Shown here: one piece after another, positions 56,628-64,000 of the stretch | Position numbering within the stretch: the stretch's first letter is position 1 | How the letters are laid out: every line of letters starts with the position of its first letter | Assembly (NCBI RefSeq): GCF_024519315.1 | Contig: NZ_JANIIC010000022.1 | Coordinates: forward strand, 62,001 to 126,000 | Reading direction: 5' to 3' | DNA: 64,000 nucleotides | From: Streptomyces malaysiensis subsp. samsunensis | GTDB taxonomy: Bacteria > Actinomycetota > Actinomycetes > Streptomycetales > Streptomycetaceae | Notes under the pieces: model-generated | The model's database searches: none | What the model was told of the DNA's origin: nothing | What the model saw: the letters and a program-made list of their open reading frames with translations, nothing else | Made by a program: the position numbers and the translations under genes

Positions 56628-58181
56628 CTACCGCCCGCCGGTGGCCAGCTGACACGCCCGCTGGTTCTCCGCGGCGGCGCAGGGCAGATGGCCATGCTTC
56701 TCGATGAGGTTCCGCCCGGTGTCCCCGGCCAGATAGTCGAGGAACTTCGAGGTCAGGGAGTTCGCGGGCGGCGCGGTGTAGGTGTACGCGTACTCCGGCT
56801 CCCAGAAGGGGTAGATCCGCTCCCGCACCGCGTCGATGGAAGGCTTACGGTTGTCGAGCGCCACCAGATGGAGAGCCTCCTTCTGGGCGCTCTCCTCTGC
56901 GGAGTGCAATTCGGCGTAGCCGATCGCGCCGGGGGTGTTCGCCACCGTCTTCAACACCTCGCCGGTGCTGTCGAGTTCACAGCGCACGACGGCGTCCCCG
57001 GTGAATTTCGGGGTCTCGCAGTTGTCGGACGTCCGCGAGATCTCGTTACGCTCCAGCACCCGGCTCTCGAACACGCCGCGGGTCCCGGATTTCGCATCGC
57101 GGCTCACCAGCCGCACCGGCAGATTGGGCCCGCCGGGCAGCTGATTCCAGTTGGTGATCCGACCCGAATAGAGGGCTCGGACATCCTCCAGCGAGAGATC
57201 CGAGATCCCGACGTCCTTGTTCACCACCACACTGAACACGGACAGCGCCACCAGATGCTCCTTGAGCTTGGGGTCCCCGTCCCCCTCCGGCCCGTCGGAA
57301 AAGGCGAGATACGACGGAAATCCGCCCTTCGCCGCCTCCCCGACGTCGATCAGCGTCTTCGTACCGCGCCCACTGCCCTGCGCCTCCACGGTGACATGCG
57401 CATCCCGGCAGTCGCCCTGATACGCCGTGCCCGCGTCCTGCGCCACCGGCTTGAACGCGGTCGAGCCGACGATCGTCAGATTCCCCTCGGCACAGCCGCG
57501 CGGCAGCGGATCGTCCCGCCACACCCGCATACCGAACGACTGGAGCATCAGCATCGCCAGCAGACTGCCGATGAGCCCGAGCATCCGGTTGCTCGGCCGC
57601 CGGAACTTCTCATTGTTCCGGATCCTGCCCTCTTTGATCCGCCCACCCACATGCGGCGGCTTATCGGTCCCGGCGCCCGTCAGCAGCACCAGCAGCTTGA
57701 AGTGATCCCCCTTGTTCAGCGGCACCCGGGGCAGTGAGATCTCATTGCCCGCACAGACCAGCCCGGGATTCTCCGGCGTCCCGTGCTGCGGTAGATGCCG
57801 CAGCAGATCCGGATGGCTGGGCTCGGTGACCGCCACATCCCGCACGACGCGATTGGGAAAGGTCGCGGTGAGCCCGCGGTGATTCGTCGCCGGCGCCGTG
57901 ATGTAGTCGTCGGCGTCAATGCTCCGAAACCCATCATTCTCAATCCGCAACAGGACGAGTGAGGCCCCGGCCAGATCCGGAGTATTCTCCAGCATCCGCA
58001 ACCGCTGATGAATCGGCCCGTCCTGGGTGCTGTCGTCTATCAACGTGTCCATCTGCACGCGATAACCGATGCGCTTCCGCCCGGGAATCAGCCGCTCATA
58101 CGAGAGCCCGCCAACGGTCACGACGACGCCGAGCAGCGCCAACAGATTCTCGGGCGCAGTCAACTGCTCCAGCCACCTCAT
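56628..58181 (-). CDS. Membrane-anchored phosphate-binding-like (PBP/PstS-type) protein
   Basis: About 517 residues from ATG 58181, which has GGGGGG upstream. A first membrane segment (LLALLGVVVTVGGL) is followed by a 170-residue domain of unknown type, a second segment (LIGSLLAMLMLQSFGM, near 201-217) and then a PstS-like domain. That domain opens NLTIVGSTAFKPVAQ and has AQGSGRGTKTLIDVG, LYSGRITNWNQLPGG, RDAKSGTRGVFE and GAIGYAEL. These match phosphate-binding proteins, but no pst transporter genes are nearby. The fused two-pass arrangement suggests a sensing rather than an uptake role. Confidence 0.8.
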   Translation of the reverse strand: MRWLEQLTAPENLLALLGVVVTVGGLSYERLIPGRKRIGYRVQMDTLIDDSTQDGPIHQRLRMLENTPDLAGASLVLLRIENDGFRSIDADDYITAPATNHRGLTATFPNRVVRDVAVTEPSHPDLLRHLPQHGTPENPGLVCAGNEISLPRVPLNKGDHFKLLVLLTGAGTDKPPHVGGRIKEGRIRNNEKFRRPSNRMLGLIGSLLAMLMLQSFGMRVWRDDPLPRGCAEGNLTIVGSTAFKPVAQDAGTAYQGDCRDAHVTVEAQGSGRGTKTLIDVGEAAKGGFPSYLAFSDGPEGDGDPKLKEHLVALSVFSVVVNKDVGISDLSLEDVRALYSGRITNWNQLPGGPNLPVRLVSRDAKSGTRGVFESRVLERNEISRTSDNCETPKFTGDAVVRCELDSTGEVLKTVANTPGAIGYAELHSAEESAQKEALHLVALDNRKPSIDAVRERIYPFWEPEYAYTYTAPPANSLTSKFLDYLAGDTGRNLIEKHGHLPCAAAENQRACQLATGGR

Positions 58182-58379
58182 GGTTGCCCCCCGTGCATGC
58201 AATGGCTTCAGGGGGGCGAATGTACGCTCCGAGATCGCTTAAGTGGCCGGTGTGGCCCACCTCTCATGCAATGTTCGTCCCCCGTTCAACCACGACCTTC
58301 GCAGGGGCGCGGGCGCAAGCCCGGCGTCGCCGTGCGGCCAACCTCTGTATGCCGCACGGCGCCGCCACCTCATGCAGGG

Positions 58380-58598
58380 TCAGAGGTCTTCAGGCAAAGG
58401 CAGACGGAGGATGGGGTCGAAGGGACGCTTCTGGAAACCGGTCCGTAGATTGCGGCAGTTCGGCGCCTTGCACATGAAGACGTCCTCGACGCTCTTCCGG
58501 TGCGTCTTGTTCTTCACCCAAGCCTTCTCGGCGGCAGTGAGACGACGGTGCAGCTCGTCAGTTCCACAGGTGTAGCAGTACATCTTCTGGTCTCGCAC
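58380..58598 (-). CDS. Small zinc-ribbon-like hypothetical protein
   Basis: Seventy-two residues from GTG 58598, which follows GGGAGGTGCT (an ATG at 58583 is the alternative). CYTCGTDELHRRL and FMCKAPNCRNLRTG provide four Cys in a zinc-ribbon spacing. No further domain. It is encoded just upstream of, and divergent from, a lipoprotein gene. Function unknown. Confidence 0.6.
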   Translation of the reverse strand: MRDQKMYCYTCGTDELHRRLTAAEKAWVKNKTHRKSVEDVFMCKAPNCRNLRTGFQKRPFDPILRLPLPEDL

Positions 58599-58798
58599 AG
58601 CACCTCCCGAAACGGTCAGATGGCCAAACTTGGAGCCTAGGAGCCGCGTTGGGTAACGGACAGTACCCAACCGGACAACTCGCCCCGTCCCGGCGGGCGG
58701 CTCGCGTCCCGGGGAGGGGTCCCGAGGCAGGCGCGGGACCATCCCGGCTGGTGGCCGGGGCATCCCGGCCCCATGGCCCACGGCGGAAACGGGATGAC

Positions 58799-59329
58799 AT
58801 GCACGACGAGAGCACCTATCGCCATCGGTTACGCCGACGCCGCGCACCCTTGCGGGCGAGCGGGCTCGTCGGGGTCGTGCTGGTCGGCGTGGCCACACTG
58901 GGCAGTTGCTCGTCGTCGCCTCCCGGGCTGGTCGAGAGCGCCGACAAGAAGTGCGACACCATCACCGACCGGTTCACCGGAGACATGGCCTACGGCCAGG
59001 GACTCGGCCCGGACGACCTGACGAAGATCCACAAGCGGAACGCTCTGATCAGGGGCCTGCGGAAGGGCATCAAAGAGCTGCCCCAACCCGATTCCAGGTC
59101 CGGCCGAGCCGCATTGAACGCCTGGCTGGGCAAGCTGGACGCGTACGCGAAAGAGCTGTACACGATGCACAGCACCATCCAGAACCTCAAGCCCGGCATG
59201 GACCTGCTGCTCGCCCTGACCGCCAACATCGTCAAGGACAGCGCGGAGGAGGCCGGGGTGGCAGCCAAGAAGGCCGGTTTGCACAGCTGCGCACACGTCA
59301 AGCGGTGGGAGTACCTGTCGCCGAGTTGA
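58799..59329 (+). CDS. Putative lipoprotein, function unknown
   Basis: About 176 residues from ATG 58799. After a basic N-terminus the hydrophobic segment LVGVVLVGVATLGSC ends in a lipobox-like LGSC. The mature part is mainly helical (LTKIHKRNALIRGLRKGIKE, AALNAWLGKLDAYAKELYTM) with two further Cys. The last 32 bases overlap the convergent gene at 59298-59747. No family recognised. Confidence 0.65.
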   Translation: MHDESTYRHRLRRRRAPLRASGLVGVVLVGVATLGSCSSSPPGLVESADKKCDTITDRFTGDMAYGQGLGPDDLTKIHKRNALIRGLRKGIKELPQPDSRSGRAALNAWLGKLDAYAKELYTMHSTIQNLKPGMDLLLALTANIVKDSAEEAGVAAKKAGLHSCAHVKRWEYLSPS

Positions 59330-59747
59330 TCCCTTCGGCAGTGCCGGCGGGGCAGGGAATCTCGGGGCGCAGACGGTGCGGACTGCACGCGATGAGGCAC
59401 ACGGACAGGAATCTCTGTCCCGTGAGATACCAGCCGCCGACCACGTCCTCACCGCGCACCACCCGTTCGACCACGCGACGGGTCGCATCGGCGAGCCGGG
59501 TAGTGTCCCGGTCGCGTTCCGAAGCGAACGCCGCTGCGGAAGCCCGCACTCGCCGCCCGAACCATGCAGCTGCCTGCTCCGCATCGCTCCAGGTCCCCTG
59601 AACGAATGAGACCGGCTTGAGCAGCCAGTGGGCGCATTCCAGGGGGACGACCTTGCTGGTTCCGAACTCCGGGTGCAGGGAGCGGCGGGGCCCGTCCTTG
59701 AGTAATTCGTAGGCTGACCCGAGCCAGGTGTAACCGTGATGATGCAT
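59298..59747 (-). CDS. Conserved Streptomyces-type hypothetical protein
   Basis: The 149-residue product starts MHHHGYTWLGSAYELLKDGP and contains EFGTSKVVPLECAHWLLKPV, then a helical middle and WYLTGQRFLSVCLIACSPHR. I recognise it as a recurrent streptomycete hypothetical of unknown role. ATG 59747 follows GAGAGAGCG. It is first downstream of a small Cys-containing peptide gene in the same direction. Confidence 0.65.
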   Translation of the reverse strand: MHHHGYTWLGSAYELLKDGPRRSLHPEFGTSKVVPLECAHWLLKPVSFVQGTWSDAEQAAAWFGRRVRASAAAFASERDRDTTRLADATRRVVERVVRGEDVVGGWYLTGQRFLSVCLIACSPHRLRPEIPCPAGTAEGINSATGTPTA

Positions 59748-59812
59748 GCGCTCGCTCTCTCAGGAGAAACGGCCCCCACGAGGCGTGAGGGCCGCCCGTC
59801 TACGTCACGCGA

Positions 59813-59989
59813 CTACTGCCGACCGCAGCCGTCACCGTCACCGCATCCGCCCTGCTGGCCACCCTCGGTCGGCCCGTCGTCCTCGGGATCGTGGCGGACA
59901 ACAGCCTTGAATTCGCATAAGCGCATCGGGATGATTCCCTTCGGTGCTGTCAGCGCGGGGACTTTCCTCGCGCCGTCGTGCACATGCAC
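59813..59989 (-). CDS. Small Cys/Gly-rich peptide gene
   Basis: Fifty-eight codons from GTG 59989 (or 37 from ATG 59926) encode IIPMRLCEFKAVVRHDPEDD and then a Gly/Cys-rich ending GGCGDGDGCGRQ. The frame is open back to the TGA of the upstream gene at 60056. In that interval a GTGAGCCGTCTC start with good context is one frame off, so a small indel may have displaced the real start. Third positions are G/C-rich as in real genes. Function unknown; a metal-binding or modified peptide is conceivable. Confidence 0.45.
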   Translation of the reverse strand: MHVHDGARKVPALTAPKGIIPMRLCEFKAVVRHDPEDDGPTEGGQQGGCGDGDGCGRQ

Positions 59990-60055
59990 CCGTTCCGCGC
60001 TGGGCTCGACCTGCCAGGGCTCCGGTCCAGCCGGGACGGGGGGCTCAGAGACGGC

Positions 60056-60367
60056 TCACCGAGGGGCGGCCTTCTTGGTCCGCTCTTCCAGCGCGGCACG
60101 CATGAGGATTTCCGCGAGCCGGTTCGCGCTGTCGAGCGGAATACGTCCCAGGGCGACCATCGGATGTCCCGAGACCGTCACCTCGCCTCGCAGAACCGGC
60201 CAGAACAGGGCCTCGTCCTTTTCGCCATGCGGCATGGCTGCGTCCGGGGCGAAGCCGAGACGGCCCAGCGCCTCGCACAGCAGTTCGGCGACCGCCCTTC
60301 CGTCTTCTTCGGCCGCTCGGTGACGCTCCGAACGCATGGCATCAATGGCTTCTTCGGTGATTCTCAT
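60056..60367 (-). CDS. Small helical hypothetical protein
   Basis: About 103 residues from ATG 60367, with GGAG 12 bases upstream. The N-terminal half is an acidic/basic amphipathic helix (RITEEAIDAMRSERHRAAEE) and the middle reads ALFWPVLRGEVTVSGHPMVA. No domain recognised. It is followed on the same strand by the small Cys/Gly-rich peptide gene and faces the plus-strand DUF6879 cassette. Confidence 0.6.
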   Translation of the reverse strand: MRITEEAIDAMRSERHRAAEEDGRAVAELLCEALGRLGFAPDAAMPHGEKDEALFWPVLRGEVTVSGHPMVALGRIPLDSANRLAEILMRAALEERTKKAAPR

Positions 60368-60613
60368 GGCTGCCAACTTCTCCGCACGAGCGTGTGACGG
60401 AGACGCTACGGAGCGCACTCTTGGCTGCTCAACGCGATTGCTCGAAGTTGCTCGACGATCTCACGCGCGCCGGGGATTGGCTTCCTCTCAAGGGAGCGCA
60501 GAGCAACACGCACGGGTGAATGACCGTCGCAATCCCGCGCAATCGCCTGTCCCTTCGACGTTATCCACGACATTCTGATGACCCGATCGACCACCCAGGG
60601 GAGGGGAAACGCT

Positions 60614-60817
60614 ATGGCGTTGAGGTTCCTCGGCACGACGTCCGAGCACGGCAACTGTCCAACACTCTACGAAATCGAAGAAACCGGCGATCTTATCGTC
60701 CAGGGAGATCTGCTCACCGACCCCAGGCACCTTGCCCAACTCCGAGACGTCAAGGAGTCAGAGGCATTCGTCGTCGTCCCACGCGAGTTGCTGACTCGTT
60801 ACGCACCCAAGGAGTAG
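60614..60817 (+). CDS. Small hypothetical protein of the DUF6879/HTH cassette
   Basis: Sixty-seven residues from ATG 60614, which has AGGGGAGGGG just upstream. It reads ALRFLGTTSEHGNCPTLYEI, then SEAFVVVPRELLTRYAPKE. Proteins of this type regularly precede DUF6879 genes in Streptomyces. It is separated from the next gene by 5 bases, so the cassette is one transcript. Confidence 0.75.
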   Translation: MALRFLGTTSEHGNCPTLYEIEETGDLIVQGDLLTDPRHLAQLRDVKESEAFVVVPRELLTRYAPKE

Positions 60818-60822
60818 AAAAC

Positions 60823-61359
60823 GTGCCCGACCTCGTTTCCTTCGAAGATGTCTCCCACTTCTTCGAGAACTTCAAGCACACTGCCTGGCGTCTGGAGACA
60901 CAGCGTGCTTACGCCTCCGACCTCACCAGCCCCAACTGGGTGCGCTTCCAGCGCGGGGAGACCTTCGGCTACAACCCGGACAGCCCCTGGCACGTCAATG
61001 TCCGCGAGCAGACGATGCAGGGCAAGCGCTTCGAGCGAGTGCGCCTGGTGGATCAGCCCCCCACAGAGGGGCAACGGTTCCTGCTGGCATCCGGGCTCGG
61101 CAACGTCGAGGCCGGAGAGGACATCCGGAATCTCTACCGGTCGGACGCGGAGGATATCGGCCTGCCGGACTATGACTTCTGGCTGTTCGATTCCCGCTCC
61201 GTCGTCAAGTTCGTCATTGACAGCGGGGGAACGACCCTGGGCGTACACGTTCTGGAGGACGCCGAATCAGTGGTCCGCGCGTGTCAGGTTCGTGACGCCG
61301 CATGGCACCACGCCGTGCCCACGAGGGAGTTTGAGGCACAGGTACCGTCGTCCGTGTGA
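60823..61359 (+). CDS. DUF6879 family protein
   Basis: The 178 residues from GTG 60823 have the family core FENFKHTAWRLETQRAYASD, PPTEGQRFLLASGLGNVEAG and EDIGLPDYDFWLFDSRSVVK with the ending DAAWHHAVPTREFEAQVPSS. DUF6879 genes usually sit beside an XRE regulator with DUF5753; here the stop overlaps that regulator's GTG start. The molecular role is not established. Confidence 0.85.
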   Translation: MPDLVSFEDVSHFFENFKHTAWRLETQRAYASDLTSPNWVRFQRGETFGYNPDSPWHVNVREQTMQGKRFERVRLVDQPPTEGQRFLLASGLGNVEAGEDIRNLYRSDAEDIGLPDYDFWLFDSRSVVKFVIDSGGTTLGVHVLEDAESVVRACQVRDAAWHHAVPTREFEAQVPSSV

Positions 61360-62198
61360 CCACTGACTTTCAGGCCGGCCGTATCGCCCTCGGTGCGCGG
61401 CTGCGTGAGCTGCGCACCGAGGCCGGCCTCAATGGCAAGGAGCTGGCGGCCCGACTCGGCTGGCAACGTTCGAAGGTCTCAAGGCTGGAGAACGGCAAAC
61501 AGACCGCTACCGTCATAGACCTCGAAGCATGGGCCGACGCGGTTGGCGCTCCATCTCAAGCCGAGGACCTGAAGGCACACCTCCGCGGCCTCGAATCACA
61601 GCAGCGATCGTGGCGGCGCCAGCTCGCTTCCGGCCATCGCGGCGTACAAGAGAAATACGTCGTCGAGTACCGTCGGACGTCGACCGTTCAGGGCTATGAG
61701 GCCACCGTCATCCCGGGCTTGTTCCAGATTCCGGAGTACGCACGGTGTCTGTTGCTACAGAACGCCGAGCTGATGCGGACGCCTCGGGACACCGAGGATG
61801 CGGTACGCGCACGGGTCAAGCGCCAGCAGGTTCTCTACGAACCGGGCAAGCGCTTTGACATCCTCATCTGGGAGGGCGTACTGCACGCCCTGATCTGCCC
61901 CCACGACGTGATGGCGGCACAGCTTGACCGCCTCGTCGGCCTCATCGGGATGAGCAGCGTCTCATTCGGCGTCATTCCTCTTGGGGCACCTCTCAAGCTC
62001 ACACCCAAGCATGGTTTCTGGATCTTCGACGACGAGCGCGTGATCGTCGAAACGATCAACACTGAGCTGCATCTTGAGTCGGCAGATGATGTCACCCTGT
62101 ACAAGCGCGTTTGGGAGAACCTGAGCGAGACCGCCGTCTACGGAGCCCAGGCTCACCGTCTCATCGCACGTGCAAGGGCCTGCCTGAGTCGCTCGTAG
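61356..62198 (+). CDS. XRE-family regulator with DUF5753 domain
   Basis: The 280-residue protein has an N-terminal HTH (ALGARLRELRTEAGLNGKEL, LGWQRSKVSRLENGKQTATV) followed by DUF5753 (YEATVIPGLFQIPEYARCLL, PHDVMAAQLDRLVGLIGMSS, FDDERVIVETINTELHLESA). GTG 61356 overlaps the DUF6879 stop. BldB/WhiJ-type systems in Streptomyces combine such a regulator with a DUF397 protein; the DUF397 gene is the next one, convergent, at 62200-62406. Confidence 0.92.
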   Translation: MTTDFQAGRIALGARLRELRTEAGLNGKELAARLGWQRSKVSRLENGKQTATVIDLEAWADAVGAPSQAEDLKAHLRGLESQQRSWRRQLASGHRGVQEKYVVEYRRTSTVQGYEATVIPGLFQIPEYARCLLLQNAELMRTPRDTEDAVRARVKRQQVLYEPGKRFDILIWEGVLHALICPHDVMAAQLDRLVGLIGMSSVSFGVIPLGAPLKLTPKHGFWIFDDERVIVETINTELHLESADDVTLYKRVWENLSETAVYGAQAHRLIARARACLSRS

Positions 62199-62199
62199 A

Positions 62200-62406
62200 T
62201 CACCGTCCGGCCCCATCAATGTGATCGAACTGGCCTGCCTTGGCGGCGCTTATGAAGGTTCTCAGGCGCGTCCGGGTGGTGGTGAGTATGACCTCTGGCT
62301 GCTCGCTCTCGCGAAGCACTATCGTGTCTCGCTCCCCTCTGGCCACGTTCACGCAAGATGCTGATTCCTGGCAGTACGAGGACTGTCGCCAAGACACCGG
62401 GTTCAT
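62200..62406 (-). CDS. DUF397 protein (WhiJ-system small partner)
   Basis: Sixty-eight residues, NPVSWRQSSYCQESASCVNV, then IVLRESEQPEVILTTTRTRL and FISAAKAGQFD, the standard DUF397 layout (SSYC, CVEV-like strand, LRDS-like strand). These small proteins work with neighbouring DUF5753 regulators in developmental control and sometimes as toxin-antitoxin-like pairs. It converges with the XRE gene and is followed by a truncated second DUF5753 gene on the same strand. Confidence 0.9.
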   Translation of the reverse strand: MNPVSWRQSSYCQESASCVNVARGERDTIVLRESEQPEVILTTTRTRLRTFISAAKAGQFDHIDGAGR

Positions 62407-62419
62407 GTGCCGCTCCTTG

Positions 62420-62818
62420 TCAGAGTTCGCGAATGAGGCCGTGGATGAAGTCGCGGGACTCCTCCCGCTTGAGTGCGATGGCTTCCATCTTGCCGATCAC
62501 CAAGCGGTACTTCTCCAGCTGGGCCTCGGCATCAAGCAGAAGCGATCCATGAGCCTGCTCCAGCAAGACCGTGTCGAGTTGGGGCACGGGCCCCGAGAAG
62601 TAGTTGATCGACTGGCCGGAACCGGCGAACGTTCCGTTGCTGAACGGGACCACTCGGATGATGATGTGGTCCCGTTCGCTCATGTCGATCAAATGCCGAA
62701 GCTGCGCACGGGCCGTGTGCGGGCCACCGAAGCGCATGCGCAGGGCGGCCTCGTGGATCAACGCCCCGGACGGGTCCTGTCGGGCTGGTCTTGTCGGGGG
62801 CTCGTCGTGATGAGACAT
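62420..62818 (-). pseudogene. Second DUF5753 regulator, C-terminal fragment
   Basis: From about 62818 the frame reads LIHEAALRMRFGGPHTARAQ, LRHLIDMSERDHIIIRVVPF and DTVLLEQAHGSLLLDAEAQL, the last 130 residues of a DUF5753 protein. The HTH and the first half of DUF5753 are missing; the divergent methyltransferase gene begins 72 bases away. The longer open frame upstream is antisense to that gene. A remnant of a second regulator whose DUF397 partner (62200-62406) survives. Confidence 0.75.
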
Positions 62819-62890
62819 CCGGTCCGGATCGACATATGTGTCCGCGTCCGCATGGTTGCGCCGAGTGGGTCGCCTGACAGGATGCTTGGC

Positions 62891-63631
62891 ATGACGACAG
62901 CCGAGGAGCGGGAGAAGCGACGTCAGGCGGGCTCGTTCGGGGCCGTGGCGGATGCCTATGAGCGTGGTCGCCCGCCCTACCCGCCGGAGGCGGTTGCCTG
63001 GCTGGTGCCCGAGCGGGCACGGGCCGTCGTCGATCTGGGGGCGGGCACCGGCAAGCTGACCCGTGCGCTGCGGGCCCCGGGCCGGGAGGTCATCGCGGTG
63101 GAGCCCTCGGCCGGGATGCGCGAGCGGTTCTCCCAGGTGCTCCCTGGTGTACGCGTTCTGGAGGGGACAGGGGAGTCGATCCCCCTGCCGGACTCGAGCG
63201 TGGACACAGTGGTCTGCGCACAAGCCTGGCACTGGGTGGACCCGCGGCGGGCGGTCCCGGAGATCGCCCGGGTGCTGCGCACGGGCGGGCGGCTGGGGCT
63301 GGTGTGGAACTCCCGCGATCTGTCGGCGCCCTGGGTGGCAGAGCTGGAGCGGATTCTGCGCGACTACGCCGCTGCGCCGACGGAAGACCGGCAAGTGGAC
63401 CGCGTGGTCACCCCGTTCGGTCCCGTCGAGCGGCAGGACTTCCGCTGGAGCCATCCGATGACCGCTGAAGAGATCATGGACATGGTCGCCTCCCGCAGCT
63501 ATGTGATCACGCTGGAGGACGCGGCGCGGGAGGAACTACTGGGGCGGGTCCGCAGGCTGCTGGACGCGGAGCGGCCGACGGAAATGCCCTATGTGACCGA
63601 AGGTTATCGGGCTGAGCTCGAATCGCTCTGA
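62891..63631 (+). CDS. SAM-dependent class I methyltransferase
   Basis: The 246-residue protein has motif I VVDLGAGTGKLTRAL, the acidic residue of motif II in VIAVEPSAGMRER, and VCAQAWHWVDPRRAVPEIAR, VLRTGGRLGLVWN. The pattern fits the methyltransferase_11 group. It stands alone. Substrate unknown. Confidence 0.9.
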   Translation: MTTAEEREKRRQAGSFGAVADAYERGRPPYPPEAVAWLVPERARAVVDLGAGTGKLTRALRAPGREVIAVEPSAGMRERFSQVLPGVRVLEGTGESIPLPDSSVDTVVCAQAWHWVDPRRAVPEIARVLRTGGRLGLVWNSRDLSAPWVAELERILRDYAAAPTEDRQVDRVVTPFGPVERQDFRWSHPMTAEEIMDMVASRSYVITLEDAAREELLGRVRRLLDAERPTEMPYVTEGYRAELESL

Positions 63632-63685
63632 CGGCGAGTCCGGGGGGCGGTCCTCCCGGTCCTTGCGGTCCTTGCGGTTCTTCCG

Positions 63686-63838
63686 CTAGTCGTCGCCTCC
63701 GCGCCATGTGGCTCGGACCCGGCGCCATGCCTCGATGACGGCGGGGACTTTGGACAGGAGCTCGGCTGCCAGGGTCAGTATCAGCCCGGCCAGGCCGAAG
63801 GCGGCCAGCACGAGCAGGGTGACGGTGTCCCAGTCCAC
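63686..63838 (-). CDS. Small single-pass membrane protein
   Basis: Fifty codons from GTG 63838 encode one membrane span (TVTLLVLAAFGLAGLILTLA) and a basic tail (VIEAWRRVRATWRGGDD). GAGGGG lies upstream and third positions are G/C-rich. Small hydrophobic proteins like this are common in Streptomyces. No function recognised. Confidence 0.55.
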   Translation of the reverse strand: MDWDTVTLLVLAAFGLAGLILTLAAELLSKVPAVIEAWRRVRATWRGGDD

Positions 63839-63955
63839 CAGTTCTCACACCCCTCGGTCGGGTGGTCGAACCGATGGCCCGGCAGGCTCAGCCCGACCAC
63901 CTCGTACGGTGGTCAGCTGAGGTCCTGCCGACGTCCAAGATCTCAATACGAACAG

Positions 63956-63976
63956 CCGGAGAGCGCCGCTCTCCGG
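63956..63976. terminator. Short hairpin near the window edge
   Basis: CCGGAGAGC and GCTCTCCGG form a perfect 9-bp stem with loop GCC. It may end a transcript entering from the right. Nothing else is seen between 63839 and 64000. Confidence 0.4.
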
Positions 63977-64000
63977 GACCGTCGGCAATTCCGGCCGCCA

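Overview
The window looks like chromosomal DNA of a Streptomyces or close relative. The flanks are very G+C-rich with strong G/C third-position bias, GTG starts and GGAGG-type ribosome sites are common, and the gene families are typical of the genus: DUF397/DUF5753/DUF6879 cassettes, a small EF-hand protein, an L,D-transpeptidase lipoprotein, GlgX, an RsbW-like ATPase and secreted M4 proteases. This is inference from content; no 16S or other marker gene is present.

Left edge (1-2.6 kb): the start of a HEAT-repeat gene, the last codons of what may be a polymorphic toxin, a PrsW-type membrane protease gene with two compensating frameshifts, and a marR gene whose divergent transporter partner is cut off after about 33 codons.

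Accessory island (about 2.64-34.59 kb): the sequence here is visibly less G+C-rich. It is bounded by a broken tyrosine recombinase and an IS3 transposase fragment on the left and an ISL3 transposase fragment on the right. It holds catabolic operons: (i) esterase, dipeptide/nickel-type ABC importer, FAH-family hydrolase and acyl-CoA ligase; (ii) HyuA/HyuB, a class I aminotransferase, RidA and a ThDP-dependent enzyme; (iii) a GntR regulator; (iv) class III CoA-transferase, two acyl-CoA dehydrogenases, a crotonase and an SDR; (v) a cysteine-synthase-like enzyme divergent from a YtcJ-type amidohydrolase. A repeated motif (CTAGGANNATTCAA plus relatives) sits in the control regions of these units, which suggests one regulon under the GntR protein. 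The inferred job is uptake of an amide, lactam or hydantoin-like compound, ATP-dependent hydrolysis, deamination, CoA activation and beta-oxidation. The substrate is unknown. Between these units lie decayed genes: pdxS, glutamate dehydrogenase, and gabT, aldehyde dehydrogenase and CoA-transferase remnants around an intact glutaryl-CoA dehydrogenase gene.

Junction (34.1-36.4 kb): ISL3 fragment, then an Rhs-repeat fragment, then the 3' end of a membrane-protein gene, then a coding fragment without a start. These are successive truncations.

Housekeeping-like right half (36.4-64 kb): GH25 muramidase, EF-hand protein, amidase_2, RsbW-like ATPase, enoyl-CoA hydratase, L,D-transpeptidase, GlgX, a heterodimeric ABC exporter, three tandem M4 metalloprotease paralogues (first frameshifted, third with its 3' end invaded by a solitary TnpB element), a membrane-anchored phosphate-binding-like protein, small hypothetical genes, a DUF6879/HTH-DUF5753/DUF397 cassette with a second truncated DUF5753 copy, and a SAM methyltransferase.
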